DNA of 64,000 bases from Neobacillus ginsengisoli (GTDB lineage: Bacteria > Bacillota > Bacilli > Bacillales_B > DSM-18226): assembly GCF_030813055.1 (NCBI RefSeq), contig NZ_JAUSTW010000001.1, positions 372,001 through 436,000 on the forward strand, read 5' to 3'. The position numbers and the translations under genes were made by a program. The notes under the pieces were generated by a model that worked only from the letters and a program-made list of their open reading frames with translations, was not told the origin of the DNA and ran no database searches. Below, one piece after another: positions 47,687 to 56,396 of this stretch. Within the stretch, counting starts at the first letter, position 1; each line of letters starts with the position of its first letter.

Positions 47687-47954
47687 ATTGGCTCACCTCG
47701 GCCCCCCATAATTTATTCCATTATAATACAGCCCTAATCGCATGGGAATGAGGTTAACAATGTAAACACTATATGTTTAGAAAATGTTCACAATTACCAT
47801 CTTGGAATCAGAATAAGATTGTACAAAAGATAAACAAATTATGTACACGTTGTATGTCAAATACTAATTTTTAGATAATAAATTTTCTACGGTGAAAAAG
47901 TTAATATTTAATATGTCAATGGGGAATTTTCGCAATCGAAGGATTAAAACAAAA
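47687..47954. other. Gene-free spacer between the HTH regulator and yqzE
   Basis: About 270 AT-rich bases. Apart from a possible minus-strand promoter (TTCCCA-17-TATAAT, 47748-47720) for the regulator gene, I see no ORF, RNA motif or repeat. Confidence 0.45.
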
Positions 47955-47992
47955 TAAAGAAGCAGAAGGTGACTTCTACTTCTTTATCCTTT
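47955..47992 (-). terminator. Terminator of the comG operon
   Basis: Minus strand: AAAGAAGTAGAAG-tcac-CTTCTGCTTCTTT, overlapping the end of yqzE, then T-rich sequence. Confidence 0.75.
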
Positions 47993-48169
47993 TTTTCGAT
48001 TCTTTACTTCCGTATAAACGACATAGGGGAGAATCCCGAACCAACGATACCAAAAAGCTGCTTTTGCTTGCTTTCGCTCTTTACGAAGCCTTTTCCGTTC
48101 GTCTTTTGGTTGGTCAGCATATTTTACGAGAGTCTGGGTCATGTATTTTACATAGTCATTTGTTTTCAT
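47984..48169 (-). CDS. yqzE: YqzE family protein
   Basis: 61 residues, strongly basic: MKTNDYVKYMTQTLVKYAD, a Lys/Arg/Glu-rich middle, then WYRWFGILPYVVYTEV. It ends the comG operon as in B. subtilis; role unknown. The start ATG at 48169 follows AGGTG; a GTG 6 bases earlier is possible. Confidence 0.82.
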   Translation of the reverse strand: MKTNDYVKYMTQTLVKYADQPKDERKRLRKERKQAKAAFWYRWFGILPYVVYTEVKNRKKG

Positions 48170-48238
48170 TGACACACCTGCCTTTTTATTTCATCAACAA
48201 GTATGTCCAAAAACCTCATTTTCAATCAGTCTTTTGCA

Positions 48239-48619
48239 CTAATTCATCTCCAGCCATTTTACCATTCTTTTAAGCTTAATATCAAAATATCCCCTTCCAA
48301 TCACCGTTTCACCTGAATTTAGGCGCAGGGTGAAACTAATCTTTTGTGAGGTTCCTATAGGTGTTTCAGCTTGATAATCCATTTTCCCATTAATGTACTT
48401 AAACGAACCCTTGAGTTGAATTCCGGTAGATTGGTACAACTTTTCAATCTTCTTTACAGTGGTCAGGAAATAATAGTCCTGTTGTAAAATGAGCGCTGTT
48501 TCATGGGCCATTTCTTTTTCCGTTAGTAACCGTTCAACATGAGAGGAGAAAAATAAGAGAAAAAGTATTAATACACATAATGTAAGTGGATAAGTAAACC
48601 CTTTTTCGTTTTTCCTCAT
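48239..48619 (-). CDS. comGG: Competence minor pseudopilin ComGG
   Basis: 126 residues. An N-terminal hydrophobic segment after MRKNEKGFTYPL anchors it in the membrane; divergent type IV pilin-like domain. ATGA overlap with comGF at 48616-48619 places the start. Part of the pseudopilus for DNA uptake. The sequence is weakly conserved and the call leans on position. Confidence 0.85.
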   Translation of the reverse strand: MRKNEKGFTYPLTLCVLILFLLFFSSHVERLLTEKEMAHETALILQQDYYFLTTVKKIEKLYQSTGIQLKGSFKYINGKMDYQAETPIGTSQKISFTLRLNSGETVIGRGYFDIKLKRMVKWLEMN

Positions 48620-49092
48620 GATGCTGTATTCCAATTGATTAAGGAATAGACAACGACTGAGTATTCTTTGCCCCAGAGATCCTTAACCGTAACTTTTACT
48701 GCATTGTTCAATACCGTAAAAGTAAATTCTGAAACATTTTGCAATAAGGTTTCATTACCTGTATAATTCACACGCCTGCGTAGGTTATTACCGTACTTTT
48801 CATATAGGATGGTATCCGTGGCTTCTGTTAATACCAATTTTCCGGACACAACTTCAGCACGGGTGCTCATCCGAATTTCCTTTTTTATTTGGCTGCAAAA
48901 AACCTGCCACTCCATTTCTTGAATTCTCGGCTGCGAGTTTTTATTGTTTAACATCATTTGAATGGTTGGAGTTATAAAAAAAACAATTATCGTAAAAATC
49001 GAAAACGCAAAAAGAGCTTCAATGAGCGTAAAACCTTGTTCATTCAGGAATAGAGCATAGTTCTGTTTTAGAATAGAACGAATTTTTTTCAA
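48616..49092 (-). CDS. comGF: Competence minor pseudopilin ComGF
   Basis: 158 residues. A prepilin-like N-terminus NEQGFTLIEALFAFSIF near residue 17 is preceded by an extended leader MKKIRSILKQNYALFL. The start is a TTG, with AGGAGG 12 bases upstream, and overlaps comGE by about 50 bases. Assembles in the competence pseudopilus. Confidence 0.88.
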   Translation of the reverse strand: MKKIRSILKQNYALFLNEQGFTLIEALFAFSIFTIIVFFITPTIQMMLNNKNSQPRIQEMEWQVFCSQIKKEIRMSTRAEVVSGKLVLTEATDTILYEKYGNNLRRRVNYTGNETLLQNVSEFTFTVLNNAVKVTVKDLWGKEYSVVVYSLINWNTAS

Positions 49093-49378
49093 CCTTTACG
49101 CACGCCTCCTTTTGTCCAAGCACTGACGAATCTCTCCAATAGATATTAAATTCTATTCCATTAAGAAATTTGGAGTAACTTGTGGTAGATTGTCCATCGA
49201 TTAATTTTACTTGAAGCTCCTCATACAAAAGCTGACGGGCATAATTATCCACTTCTAATTGTCTAAATTGATTGGTCATATCAATTAACAACGGAATTAG
49301 AAACAGTCCCATCATGAACCAAGCAGACAATGACAAAAGCAGTTCGAGCAAAAAGAATCCTTTATTCTTCAACAACAT
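49040..49378 (-). CDS. comGE: Competence minor pseudopilin ComGE
   Basis: 112 residues. N-terminal MLLKNKGFFLLELLLSLSAW resembles a prepilin helix with Glu at the expected place. The start at 49378 follows GGAAAGGGACGG; a longer frame to 49396 begins in that site. Overlaps comGD and comGF at either end. Confidence 0.86.
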   Translation of the reverse strand: MLLKNKGFFLLELLLSLSAWFMMGLFLIPLLIDMTNQFRQLEVDNYARQLLYEELQVKLIDGQSTTSYSKFLNGIEFNIYWRDSSVLGQKEACVKVEKNSFYSKTELCSIPE

Positions 49379-49802
49379 AAAACCGTCCCTTTCCAATCAA
49401 AACGGTTAACCGATAATTCTTTTTACTGGATTTGATATAAAATGAGCCAAACTTGTTCACATTTCCGTCCGGCAGGAATTTAAAATATAAAGGAAGGGAA
49501 CCACCATAGACAGTCATATTGGTCGAATAATTTCTCTCGATTATATTAGGAAGATCAGAGCGCATATAAATATTGTATTTATATTGATCGGAAAAAAAAA
49601 TAACGGTCACTTCATGTTGGTGGGAAATAGCGTATTGCTGCGCATAAAGTAAGTCCGCTTGAAGCTGGGATAAGAAGGCCTCATCGTCGATCGTTGAGTA
49701 TTGCGGTTTAAGGGTGAAGGCTGTGATCGAGGAAATTATTAAAAAGACAGACAGAACGAGCAACGATTCAATTAGTGTAAATCCATCCTGCTTGTTTTTC
49801 AT
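49362..49802 (-). CDS. comGD: Competence pseudopilin ComGD
   Basis: 146 residues. Prepilin leader MKNKQDG|FTLIESLLVL with the G/F cleavage site and Glu+5, processed by ComC. The rest is a GspH-like domain. The ATG shares a base with the comGC stop, so translation is coupled. Confidence 0.92.
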   Translation of the reverse strand: MKNKQDGFTLIESLLVLSVFLIISSITAFTLKPQYSTIDDEAFLSQLQADLLYAQQYAISHQHEVTVIFFSDQYKYNIYMRSDLPNIIERNYSTNMTVYGGSLPLYFKFLPDGNVNKFGSFYIKSSKKNYRLTVLIGKGRFYVVEE

Positions 49803-50125
49803 TATGGAGCAGTAGTTTTTGCAATAGCTGTTACAGCCCCGTCGGAATCGATTTTTACTTCAGTTTTACCATTTGGGCATCCTTTAGCATCCTCCCTTAA
49901 ATAGCCTTCTGTGATAAGTTCATCGACACCGGTAGGAACTCTTTTCTTTTCCATTTCAAACGATTGCTCTTGAGCTTGTACCATTTTAATAAATGCCTGG
50001 CAGCCTTTATCGTTGATAGTAGAGCTATGTTTTGTAATATTCGGGATTGTGATGATTAATAAAACGGAAATAATCAGCATAACGATCATCATTTCAATTA
50101 GTGTGAACCCTTTTTCATTTTTCAT
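49802..50125 (-). CDS. comGC: Competence major pseudopilin ComGC
   Basis: 107 residues. Prepilin peptidase site MKNEKG|FTLIEMMIVM, long hydrophobic helix, and two cysteines (GCQAF and KGCPNG) that form the intramolecular disulfide made by BdbDC. The start at 50125 follows GGAGG (an upstream ATG lies within that site). Main subunit of the DNA-uptake pseudopilus. Confidence 0.95.
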   Translation of the reverse strand: MKNEKGFTLIEMMIVMLIISVLLIITIPNITKHSSTINDKGCQAFIKMVQAQEQSFEMEKKRVPTGVDELITEGYLREDAKGCPNGKTEVKIDSDGAVTAIAKTTAP

Positions 50126-50143
50126 TTTTTTAACCTCCATTTT

Positions 50144-51178
50144 TTAAATTCCATCCATTAGATGGAACATAGGTAAGAGAATTGCTAAATACATTGATAC
50201 AACGAGGAATGCGATAAAAAGGTACAAAATAGGCTGAATAAATTTGGCGCTTTTTTCAATTTTCTCTTCCATATTGGCAACACAATGTTGACTGAAGAAA
50301 AGTAACTCTTGTTCGAGCTTTCCATTTTCTTGACCGTGTTTGACAATGACGGGAAATTCTTTTTCAAAAAAAGAGTAAGTGGATAAAATAGTCTCTAGTT
50401 TTTCACCTGAAACTAGTTTTAGCTTTATTTCCTTACCGAGCTGGCTATAGAACGGCTGCTTTAGATTTTTTTCAAAGAGAAGCAAGGCTTCGGATACCGA
50501 AATACCTCCGGATAATAGGAAACTCAGTTGAACGGAAAAATAGTGGGTAAATAACAATTTGAGGATCCTTCCGGCAATTGGAATACGAACTAGCTGAGAC
50601 CTTTGCTTCAGGATAGAAATCTTCCGAAAAATAAGAACGTAGTAAAGGGCGATGGATAAAAGAATGACAAGGAGAAGGCCAATTGCCAAAGGGAAATATT
50701 GGCCAAAAATATAGATGACCTTTGTAAAAAAATTCGCTTCCAGTCCCATAGATTTAAAAAGGATTGAAAATTTTGGCAATAATGTATTTTCCACGAAAAT
50801 AAATAAAAAGCCAGTAATGAAAATGAGTACCAACGGATATTGCAGTAATTTTAATAGCTTCCGAACATCTTTATCTTTTAGTAGTGCTAATCCACTCCCT
50901 TCTAAAAGTGCTTCTGCAAAGCTGCCATGTTGTTCTGCAAAATAGACATAACCGATTAAGTCTTTGTGGAAACCGAGATTTTCTAAAGTCTCATGAAACG
51001 GCAAACCCTTTCTTAAATTAATTAAACACTCAAATAACTCCTCTTTTCGATTGGAAGGCAAGTGATGGGAGATCGACTCGATCGCTTCTGCAATCGGATA
51101 GCCCCTTGCCAGCAATTCACCCGTTCTTTTCAAAAAACTCGCTTGTTCATTCACAGACCATTTATGTCGTCGTTTCAT
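50144..51178 (-). CDS. comGB: Competence pilus assembly membrane protein ComGB
   Basis: 344 residues, GspF/PilC family, with three membrane helices (about 135-155, 180-205, 320-340) and two cytosolic T2SSF repeats (FLKRTGELLARGYPIAEAI; QLSFLLSGGISVSEALLL). The start MKRRHKW at 51178 overlaps the comGA end by 17 bases; upstream in-frame Met at 51199 is less likely. Works with the ComGA ATPase. Confidence 0.92.
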   Translation of the reverse strand: MKRRHKWSVNEQASFLKRTGELLARGYPIAEAIESISHHLPSNRKEELFECLINLRKGLPFHETLENLGFHKDLIGYVYFAEQHGSFAEALLEGSGLALLKDKDVRKLLKLLQYPLVLIFITGFLFIFVENTLLPKFSILFKSMGLEANFFTKVIYIFGQYFPLAIGLLLVILLSIALYYVLIFRKISILKQRSQLVRIPIAGRILKLLFTHYFSVQLSFLLSGGISVSEALLLFEKNLKQPFYSQLGKEIKLKLVSGEKLETILSTYSFFEKEFPVIVKHGQENGKLEQELLFFSQHCVANMEEKIEKSAKFIQPILYLFIAFLVVSMYLAILLPMFHLMDGI

Positions 51179-52250
51179 GATCATACACCAGGCGTTCATA
51201 TTCAGATTCTTTAATGTATCCGAGAGCTATTCCTTTTTTAATAACCTCTTTTATTGTCCTGTAATGTGATTCAACATTTACACCCTTTGCTGCTTTCATG
51301 GCGGCACTTAAGTTTCTACCAGATAACAGTTCAAACACACTGGCCCTTTTCCATCGACCGTATGAATAACAATATGGTGAACATTCTTCTTTGCAAAATG
51401 GGCATGTTAGTTCTACTAACCGCTGAGCTGTAACCGCAATTAGTGTTTGTTCCACTTCAAGCCAATTTACACCAAATTCATGGAGTCGATAAACCGCACC
51501 CAATGCATTCCTTGTATGCATGGTCGAAAGCACCAAATGCCCCGTAAGTGCCGCACGAACAGCGATCTTCGCAGTTTCCGCATCTCTGATTTCTCCGACC
51601 ATAATAATGTCAGGGTCATGGCGCAGAATGGCTTTTAGACCGGCTGCATAGGTAACACCTGCTTTTTCATTCACTTGTACCTGTAAAACGGAATCATAGT
51701 TTTTTTCGATGGGATCCTCGAGAGTAATGACATTGCGATGAAAAAGGTGAGCAGTCTCATTTAGTAGGGAGTAAAGGGTTGTCGTTTTACCGCTTCCGGT
51801 TGGACCTGTGAAAATTATTAAGCCATGAGCGTGTTTAAGGAGTGCAAGGAGCTTTCTTGTCATTGAAGGAAATAAGGAGAGTTGATGAAAAGGTATCTGT
51901 TCTTGTTGGGGTAAAAGCCGTATAACAAGGCTCTCTCTGTTGTTCGATGGAAGTGTTGAAAGTCTAAGTCCCATCAATTGTCCGTCTACTTCACAAACAA
52001 TGGCTCCGTTCTGAGGGCGTCTTCTTTCCCCGATATCCATATTGGCAGTGAATTTAAAATGTGAAATCAATCGGTCGCATTCATCTTTTGGAAGGGTTAA
52101 TCGAGGAATTAATTTGTTGGTTAAGCGAATTTGAACAAGCGTATCTTTCTTTCTTGGAACAATGTGTATATCTGTTGCCTGGTTTCTTGTGGCATCTGTG
52201 ATGATCCTGTTTGCTAAAATTTCAATAGCACTAACAATGAGTAACACCAC
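51162..52250 (-). CDS. comGA: Competence traffic ATPase ComGA
   Basis: Up to 362 residues. GspE/PilB ATPase driving pseudopilus assembly. Walker A GPTGSGKTTT, Asp box (NVITLEDPIE), Walker B DPDIIMVGEIRD, His box TGHLVLSTMHT, and a zinc CPFCKEEC are intact. The start is not clear: two GTGs (52250, 52247) sit on top of the AAAGG sequence, and the best-spaced codon after AAGGTGG is an ATT at 52238. No in-frame ATG lies near the conserved start (IEILANRIITDATRNQATDI). Operon comGA-GG-yqzE follows. Confidence 0.93.
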   Translation of the reverse strand: MVLLIVSAIEILANRIITDATRNQATDIHIVPRKKDTLVQIRLTNKLIPRLTLPKDECDRLISHFKFTANMDIGERRRPQNGAIVCEVDGQLMGLRLSTLPSNNRESLVIRLLPQQEQIPFHQLSLFPSMTRKLLALLKHAHGLIIFTGPTGSGKTTTLYSLLNETAHLFHRNVITLEDPIEKNYDSVLQVQVNEKAGVTYAAGLKAILRHDPDIIMVGEIRDAETAKIAVRAALTGHLVLSTMHTRNALGAVYRLHEFGVNWLEVEQTLIAVTAQRLVELTCPFCKEECSPYCYSYGRWKRASVFELLSGRNLSAAMKAAKGVNVESHYRTIKEVIKKGIALGYIKESEYERLVYDHETTT

Positions 52251-52334
52251 CTTTTTAATTTGTCTTGAAAGTAATTCGACAATGTTCTATGTTTTCCTTC
52301 TTTATTTTTAAAAAAAATTATAATTTTTTAACAC

Positions 52335-52392
52335 AAAAAATATCCTTTTTTTCCGGCGAAAAAATTAAAATTAAACCAGATAAAAAGGATAA
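52335..52392 (-). terminator. Terminator after yqhG
   Basis: Minus strand: TATCCTTTTT (52390-52381) pairs with AAAAAGGATA (52350-52341); the stem extends with CTGG/CCGG, and TTTTTT follows. Confidence 0.7.
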
Positions 52393-52411
52393 ATTTTGTT
52401 GGTAAGCTTTT

Positions 52412-53203
52412 TTAAATCGCCTTGTCGGTCAAATAAAATAACCCGCCATTAATAAAGGAAATATGAATTTTTGGCTCATACTGCTCTTGGAGTGACTTTT
52501 TTTCTGTCTCATAGCTTTCATTTTGTTCTTCCGCGTCTTCATAAAAATGATCCAACAGTTGTAAATCCTGATCCCATCTCCTTCTTGCTTCTTCTGCCCA
52601 CGTATGGTCATCGGCTTCGATTACGGATTTAAGGTAATTTTCAATTCTTGACATTCCGCTTTTCGGCTTCACCAATGGTGATAAGGTAAACGAGTAATCA
52701 GGGATTTTCGGTGTTAATGGAATCTGCAATAATCGATCATGAAAATCTTCGACCATTTGTCCATTTATGAGCTGTAAGCCGATGGATTTAAAAATATCGC
52801 GTTTACGATCACATTGATAGGATATTTTTACATTCATACACAGCCATGGCAGCATCGGTGTTTGTTGGTTTAAATGGCGGTGATTTTCGTATAGACGGAT
52901 AAACCCTGCTAAGTTTTTCGTGGATTCAAAAATTTGATGGAGCCTTGGAGAACCAAAGTAAATCGTTTCACCCTTTATATTCTCCGGGGCCGTATCCCGG
53001 TTTGTAATGAATGTCAGCCTCATTGGGTTTGGGATGCCGCCTGTTTTCTCTAAATAGTGCCAGTAAAAAGGACGGTTCATTAGCGCTTTATCAAGCTCAA
53101 TGGATAATTGCACGGTCAAAAACCCGCTTCCATTTTCTACTATTCCACAATCATTAGCTTGAAAATACTGTATAAGAAAGTTATGAATTTCCTGCTGCTG
53201 CAT
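52412..53203 (-). CDS. yqhG: YqhG family protein
   Basis: 263 residues, soluble, function unknown. Conserved stretches include FLTVQLSIELDKALMNRPFYWHYLEK and ETIYFGSPRLHQIFEST; the C-terminal third is rich in Glu and Gln and probably helical. The start follows AAGGAGATTCAC inside the 3' end of yqhH (23-base overlap), so the two proteins are made together and probably act together. Confidence 0.85.
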   Translation of the reverse strand: MQQQEIHNFLIQYFQANDCGIVENGSGFLTVQLSIELDKALMNRPFYWHYLEKTGGIPNPMRLTFITNRDTAPENIKGETIYFGSPRLHQIFESTKNLAGFIRLYENHRHLNQQTPMLPWLCMNVKISYQCDRKRDIFKSIGLQLINGQMVEDFHDRLLQIPLTPKIPDYSFTLSPLVKPKSGMSRIENYLKSVIEADDHTWAEEARRRWDQDLQLLDHFYEDAEEQNESYETEKKSLQEQYEPKIHISFINGGLFYLTDKAI

Positions 53204-54869
53204 GTGAATCTCCTTTCTTTACGTCTTTTGCAAATTCAATCATGGATGTTAAGTTATCCATCTTTATTCGCATTTCACCTTCGGAACAGGATTGCCCGAA
53301 GATATCTATCAGGTGATCCTCGATATTGCCAAACTCTAATTTGGTTAAGATATCATCAAGTTCACCGATGACATGCTCAAATAATTCAATTTTTTCATAT
53401 AAAAGCTTTAAGATATGTTCTTCAACGGTGTTTTTTATCGCAAAATTATAGATCATTACATCTTTTTCCTGTCCGAGACGGTGAATCCTTCCGATTCGCT
53501 GTTCGAGTCTCATTGGATTCCACGGCAAGTCAAAATTAATAATGTGATTACAAAATTGCAGGTTAATCCCTTCACCGCCTGCTTCAGTTGCAATTAACAC
53601 CTGGGCATGTTTTTGAAAGAGCTCCCGCATCCAATCTTTTTTTCCGCGTTTAAAACCGCCGCGAAACGGGACGGAGGAGATACTGTGTTGTTTTAAAAAC
53701 CATTGCAGATACAGCTGGGTTGCCCGATATTCTGTAAAGATAATGACTTTATCATTGACTTTTTGGATCAATTCAAGGGCTTTTTCAGCTTTTGAATTCT
53801 GCTGAACGGCTTCCACCTTCGAAATTAAAAACTGAATTTGCTCTTCATATGCCTTGGAGGGATTTTCCTTTTTCTGTAACATGTTTTTAAGTGTATAAAA
53901 AACAGCTTCCCTGCTGCTGCATGCCTCCCTTTGTAAGGTCATGACAGAAAAGGCACTGGACTGGACCCAATCTCCCTCGCCTCTCAGTTCGGTAACAGCT
54001 TCATATAATTCTTTTTCTTGTGCTGTAAATTCAATCGGAATTGTTTCGACATGCCGTTTTGTCCATTCAATACCTGTATCGGCTCTCCGATTACGAATCA
54101 TTACTTTGTTCACTAATTCCTTTAGATGCTCATCATCATTTAAAGACCTGGAATCCCGTTTGTATTTTTCATAAAAAGCCGATTCGCTGCCCAAGTGTCC
54201 CGGTTTCAATAGAGAAACGAGATTGAAAATTTCTTCGATACGGTTTTGAATGGGGGTTGCTGTTAATAATAAACAGAATTTCTTTTTCAGGTTTTGAACA
54301 AATTCATAGTTTTTCGTTTTGTTATTTTTCAGCTTATGGGCTTCATCAATAATAATGAGGTCATAGTTTTGATTATATATAATATCCCGATGTGGATTCC
54401 GTTTGGCAGTATCGATCGATGAAACAACCACATCGCATTGGTCCCATACATAGCTTTTTCTTTGCGTAATGGCGGGGATGAAAAATTTACTATTCAGTTC
54501 AATTGCCCATTGTGTTACCAATGATGCCGGAACAAGTATTAATACTTTTTTTACGAGTCCGCGAATCATGTATTCTTTTAATATTAAGCCTGCTTCAATT
54601 GTTTTTCCAAGACCTACTTCATCCGCAAGAATGGCCTTGCCATTCATGTTTTCAATTACTTGTTTTGCTGTTTCGAGCTGGTGGGGAAGGGGAGTTAAAT
54701 GCGGTAGATGACTTGGCGCCCGTAATCCCTCAAATTCAGGAATCACTAGATGTTTTTCCACCCCGATTGCTAGTTTAAAAAGCTCCCAATTTCCCCATGG
54801 ACCATCGTGGTCAATTCGATGTAAAAAATCATCCTGCCAAGAGGAATCAAATTCAATTTGAACCGACAT
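53181..54869 (-). CDS. yqhH: SNF2-family helicase (YqhH-like)
   Basis: 562 residues. SNF2/RapA-like ATPase. Helicase motifs: Q-region PHQLETAKQVI, I ADEVGLGKTIEAG near residue 85, II DEAH, III LLLTATPIQN, V EGINLQFCN, VI QRIGRIHRLGQ. No accessory DNA-binding domain is obvious. The start at 54869 (MSVQIEFDSSW) follows AAGGAG; the upstream in-frame ATG at 54893 overlaps nothing conserved. It is divergent from the glycine riboswitch and precedes yqhG. Possible role in recycling stalled polymerase or in repair; unproven. Confidence 0.9.
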   Translation of the reverse strand: MSVQIEFDSSWQDDFLHRIDHDGPWGNWELFKLAIGVEKHLVIPEFEGLRAPSHLPHLTPLPHQLETAKQVIENMNGKAILADEVGLGKTIEAGLILKEYMIRGLVKKVLILVPASLVTQWAIELNSKFFIPAITQRKSYVWDQCDVVVSSIDTAKRNPHRDIIYNQNYDLIIIDEAHKLKNNKTKNYEFVQNLKKKFCLLLTATPIQNRIEEIFNLVSLLKPGHLGSESAFYEKYKRDSRSLNDDEHLKELVNKVMIRNRRADTGIEWTKRHVETIPIEFTAQEKELYEAVTELRGEGDWVQSSAFSVMTLQREACSSREAVFYTLKNMLQKKENPSKAYEEQIQFLISKVEAVQQNSKAEKALELIQKVNDKVIIFTEYRATQLYLQWFLKQHSISSVPFRGGFKRGKKDWMRELFQKHAQVLIATEAGGEGINLQFCNHIINFDLPWNPMRLEQRIGRIHRLGQEKDVMIYNFAIKNTVEEHILKLLYEKIELFEHVIGELDDILTKLEFGNIEDHLIDIFGQSCSEGEMRIKMDNLTSMIEFAKDVKKGDSHAAAGNS

Positions 54870-54981
54870 GGTTTTCAGCTCCTTTTTGTGCATAAAATAT
54901 ATTGCTCAAAATATCGTTTTAATGGTAGGATGTTAATAGCTTTGAAAGTTTTAAATATTGTAATAAAGTAATTTATTTTAG

Positions 54982-54990
54982 TGGTATAAT
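54982..54990 (+). promoter_or_regulatory. Extended -10 promoter of the gcv operon
   Basis: TGGTATAAT (54982-54990) is a perfect extended -10 box; no good -35 lies 17 bases upstream. Confidence 0.5.
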
Positions 54991-55027
54991 TTAGTATGAC
55001 CTTAATGGAAAATTTTATAATGCGAAT

Positions 55028-55236
55028 GACAACAAGGGGAGAGACTACCTTTGTAGCGCCGAAGGAGCAAGCAGAATTGTGAATCTCTCAGGCAAAAGAA
55101 CTCTTGTTTGACGCAGCTCTGGAGAGTGCTACCTAAAAATGTGTAGCCACCAAAGGGGAAAGCCGATTTCGGTAAACTTTCAGGTGCAAGGACAGAGACC
55201 TTCTACATTTCAAAGGGAGGTTTCTGTCCTTTTTTG
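55028..55236 (+). promoter_or_regulatory. Tandem glycine riboswitch with terminator
   Basis: Two glycine aptamer cores are visible. The first runs from GGGGAGAGAC through GCGCCGAAGGAGCAAGC to CTCTCAGGCAAAAG and GGAGAGTGC (about 55036-55130). The second runs from GCCACCAAAGGGGAAAGCC to CTTTCAGGTGCAAGGACAGAG (about 55145-55197). A terminator, AGGACAGAGACCT (55189-55201) with AGGTTTCTGTCCT (55218-55230) and T's, lies after the second. In this class, glycine binding prevents termination and switches on glycine cleavage. Confidence 0.95.
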
Positions 55237-55271
55237 CTTTAAAAAAATGACTGAAAAAAGGGGATTTAATC

Positions 55272-56378
55272 ATGCCTGAATTAAAACGGACTCCACTATT
55301 TGATGTTTACAAGCAATATGGAGGAAAGACAATCGATTTTGGAGGCTGGGAGCTGCCTGTCCAATTTTCAAGCATTAAAGAAGAACATGAAGCTGTCCGC
55401 ACAAGAGCCGGTTTGTTTGATGTTTCCCATATGGGTGAAGTGGAAGTAAAGGGGACTGACAGCTTAAATTACTTGCAAAAGATGATGACAAATGATGTTT
55501 CAAAATTAAAAAACGGCGGAGCACAGTACACTGCAATGTGCTATGAAAATGGCGGAACAGTAGATGATTTGCTTGTATACAAAATCGAAGACAATCATTA
55601 TCTGCTTGTTATTAACGCTTCGAATATTGATAAAGATTACAAATGGCTTGAATCCCATTTAGCCGGCGATGTAAGAATTGAAAACCTATCTGAAAAAACA
55701 GCACAATTAGCCATCCAAGGGCCATTGGCTGAACAAGTACTGCAAAAGCTTGCGGATGGTTCCGATCTAAGTGAAATCGGCTTTTTCAAATTCCAACTGG
55801 CAGTCAAATTAGCAGGCAAAACAGCACTTGTTTCAAGAACAGGATATACCGGTGAAGATGGCTTTGAAGTCTATTGCGATTCTAATGATGCGGTTGAACT
55901 TTGGCAGGCTATTTTAAAAGCCGGTGAGGAGGAAGGGGTTTTACCTTGCGGATTAGGGGCAAGGGATACTCTTCGCTTTGAAGCGAATTTAGCGCTTTAC
56001 GGTCAGGAATTATCGCCTGAAGTTTCCCCGCTTGAGGCAGGAATCGGCTTTGCTGTGAAATTAAATAAAGAAACAGACTTTATTGGTAAAGTTGCATTAC
56101 TGGCTCAAAAAACGAATGGAATTCCAAGAAAAATGGTTGGAATCGAAATGATTGACCGAGGGATTCCTCGTCACGGATACCCTGTTTATAAAGGGGAAGA
56201 ACAAATAGGGGAAGTTACCACCGGTACTCAATCTCCAACCTTAAAGAAAAATATTGGTCTTGCCTTGATTACAACACAATTTGCAGGGCTTGATTCAGAA
56301 GTAGAAGTTGAAATTCGCGGTAAACGTTTAAAAGCTAAAGTAGTTCCAACACCTTTTTACAAAAGAGATCGGAAATAA
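55272..56378 (+). CDS. gcvT: Glycine cleavage system T protein (aminomethyltransferase)
   Basis: 368 residues. Transfers the methylene group from lipoyl-GcvH to THF, releasing ammonia. Typical [10 protein letters not shown] near residue 45 (folate site), [13 protein letters not shown] near 195 and GARDTLR near 235. The start ATG follows AAAGGGG. First gene of gcvT-gcvPA-gcvPB under the glycine riboswitch. Confidence 0.97.
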   Translation: MPELKRTPLFDVYKQYGGKTIDFGGWELPVQFSSIKEEHEAVRTRAGLFDVSHMGEVEVKGTDSLNYLQKMMTNDVSKLKNGGAQYTAMCYENGGTVDDLLVYKIEDNHYLLVINASNIDKDYKWLESHLAGDVRIENLSEKTAQLAIQGPLAEQVLQKLADGSDLSEIGFFKFQLAVKLAGKTALVSRTGYTGEDGFEVYCDSNDAVELWQAILKAGEEEGVLPCGLGARDTLRFEANLALYGQELSPEVSPLEAGIGFAVKLNKETDFIGKVALLAQKTNGIPRKMVGIEMIDRGIPRHGYPVYKGEEQIGEVTTGTQSPTLKKNIGLALITTQFAGLDSEVEVEIRGKRLKAKVVPTPFYKRDRK

Positions 56379-56396
56379 CTGAAGGGAGCCAGGTTA

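Noticed and set aside
52314..52349. ComK-box-like AAAA-N5-TTTT (52337-52349) upstream of comGA with a second imperfect AT-box
   Set aside because: The string is the 3' arm and T-run of the yqhG terminator, so the match may be accidental. Spacing to the second box (10 bases) does not fit the usual 8, 18 or 31. A ComK site is expected somewhere here but is not proven.
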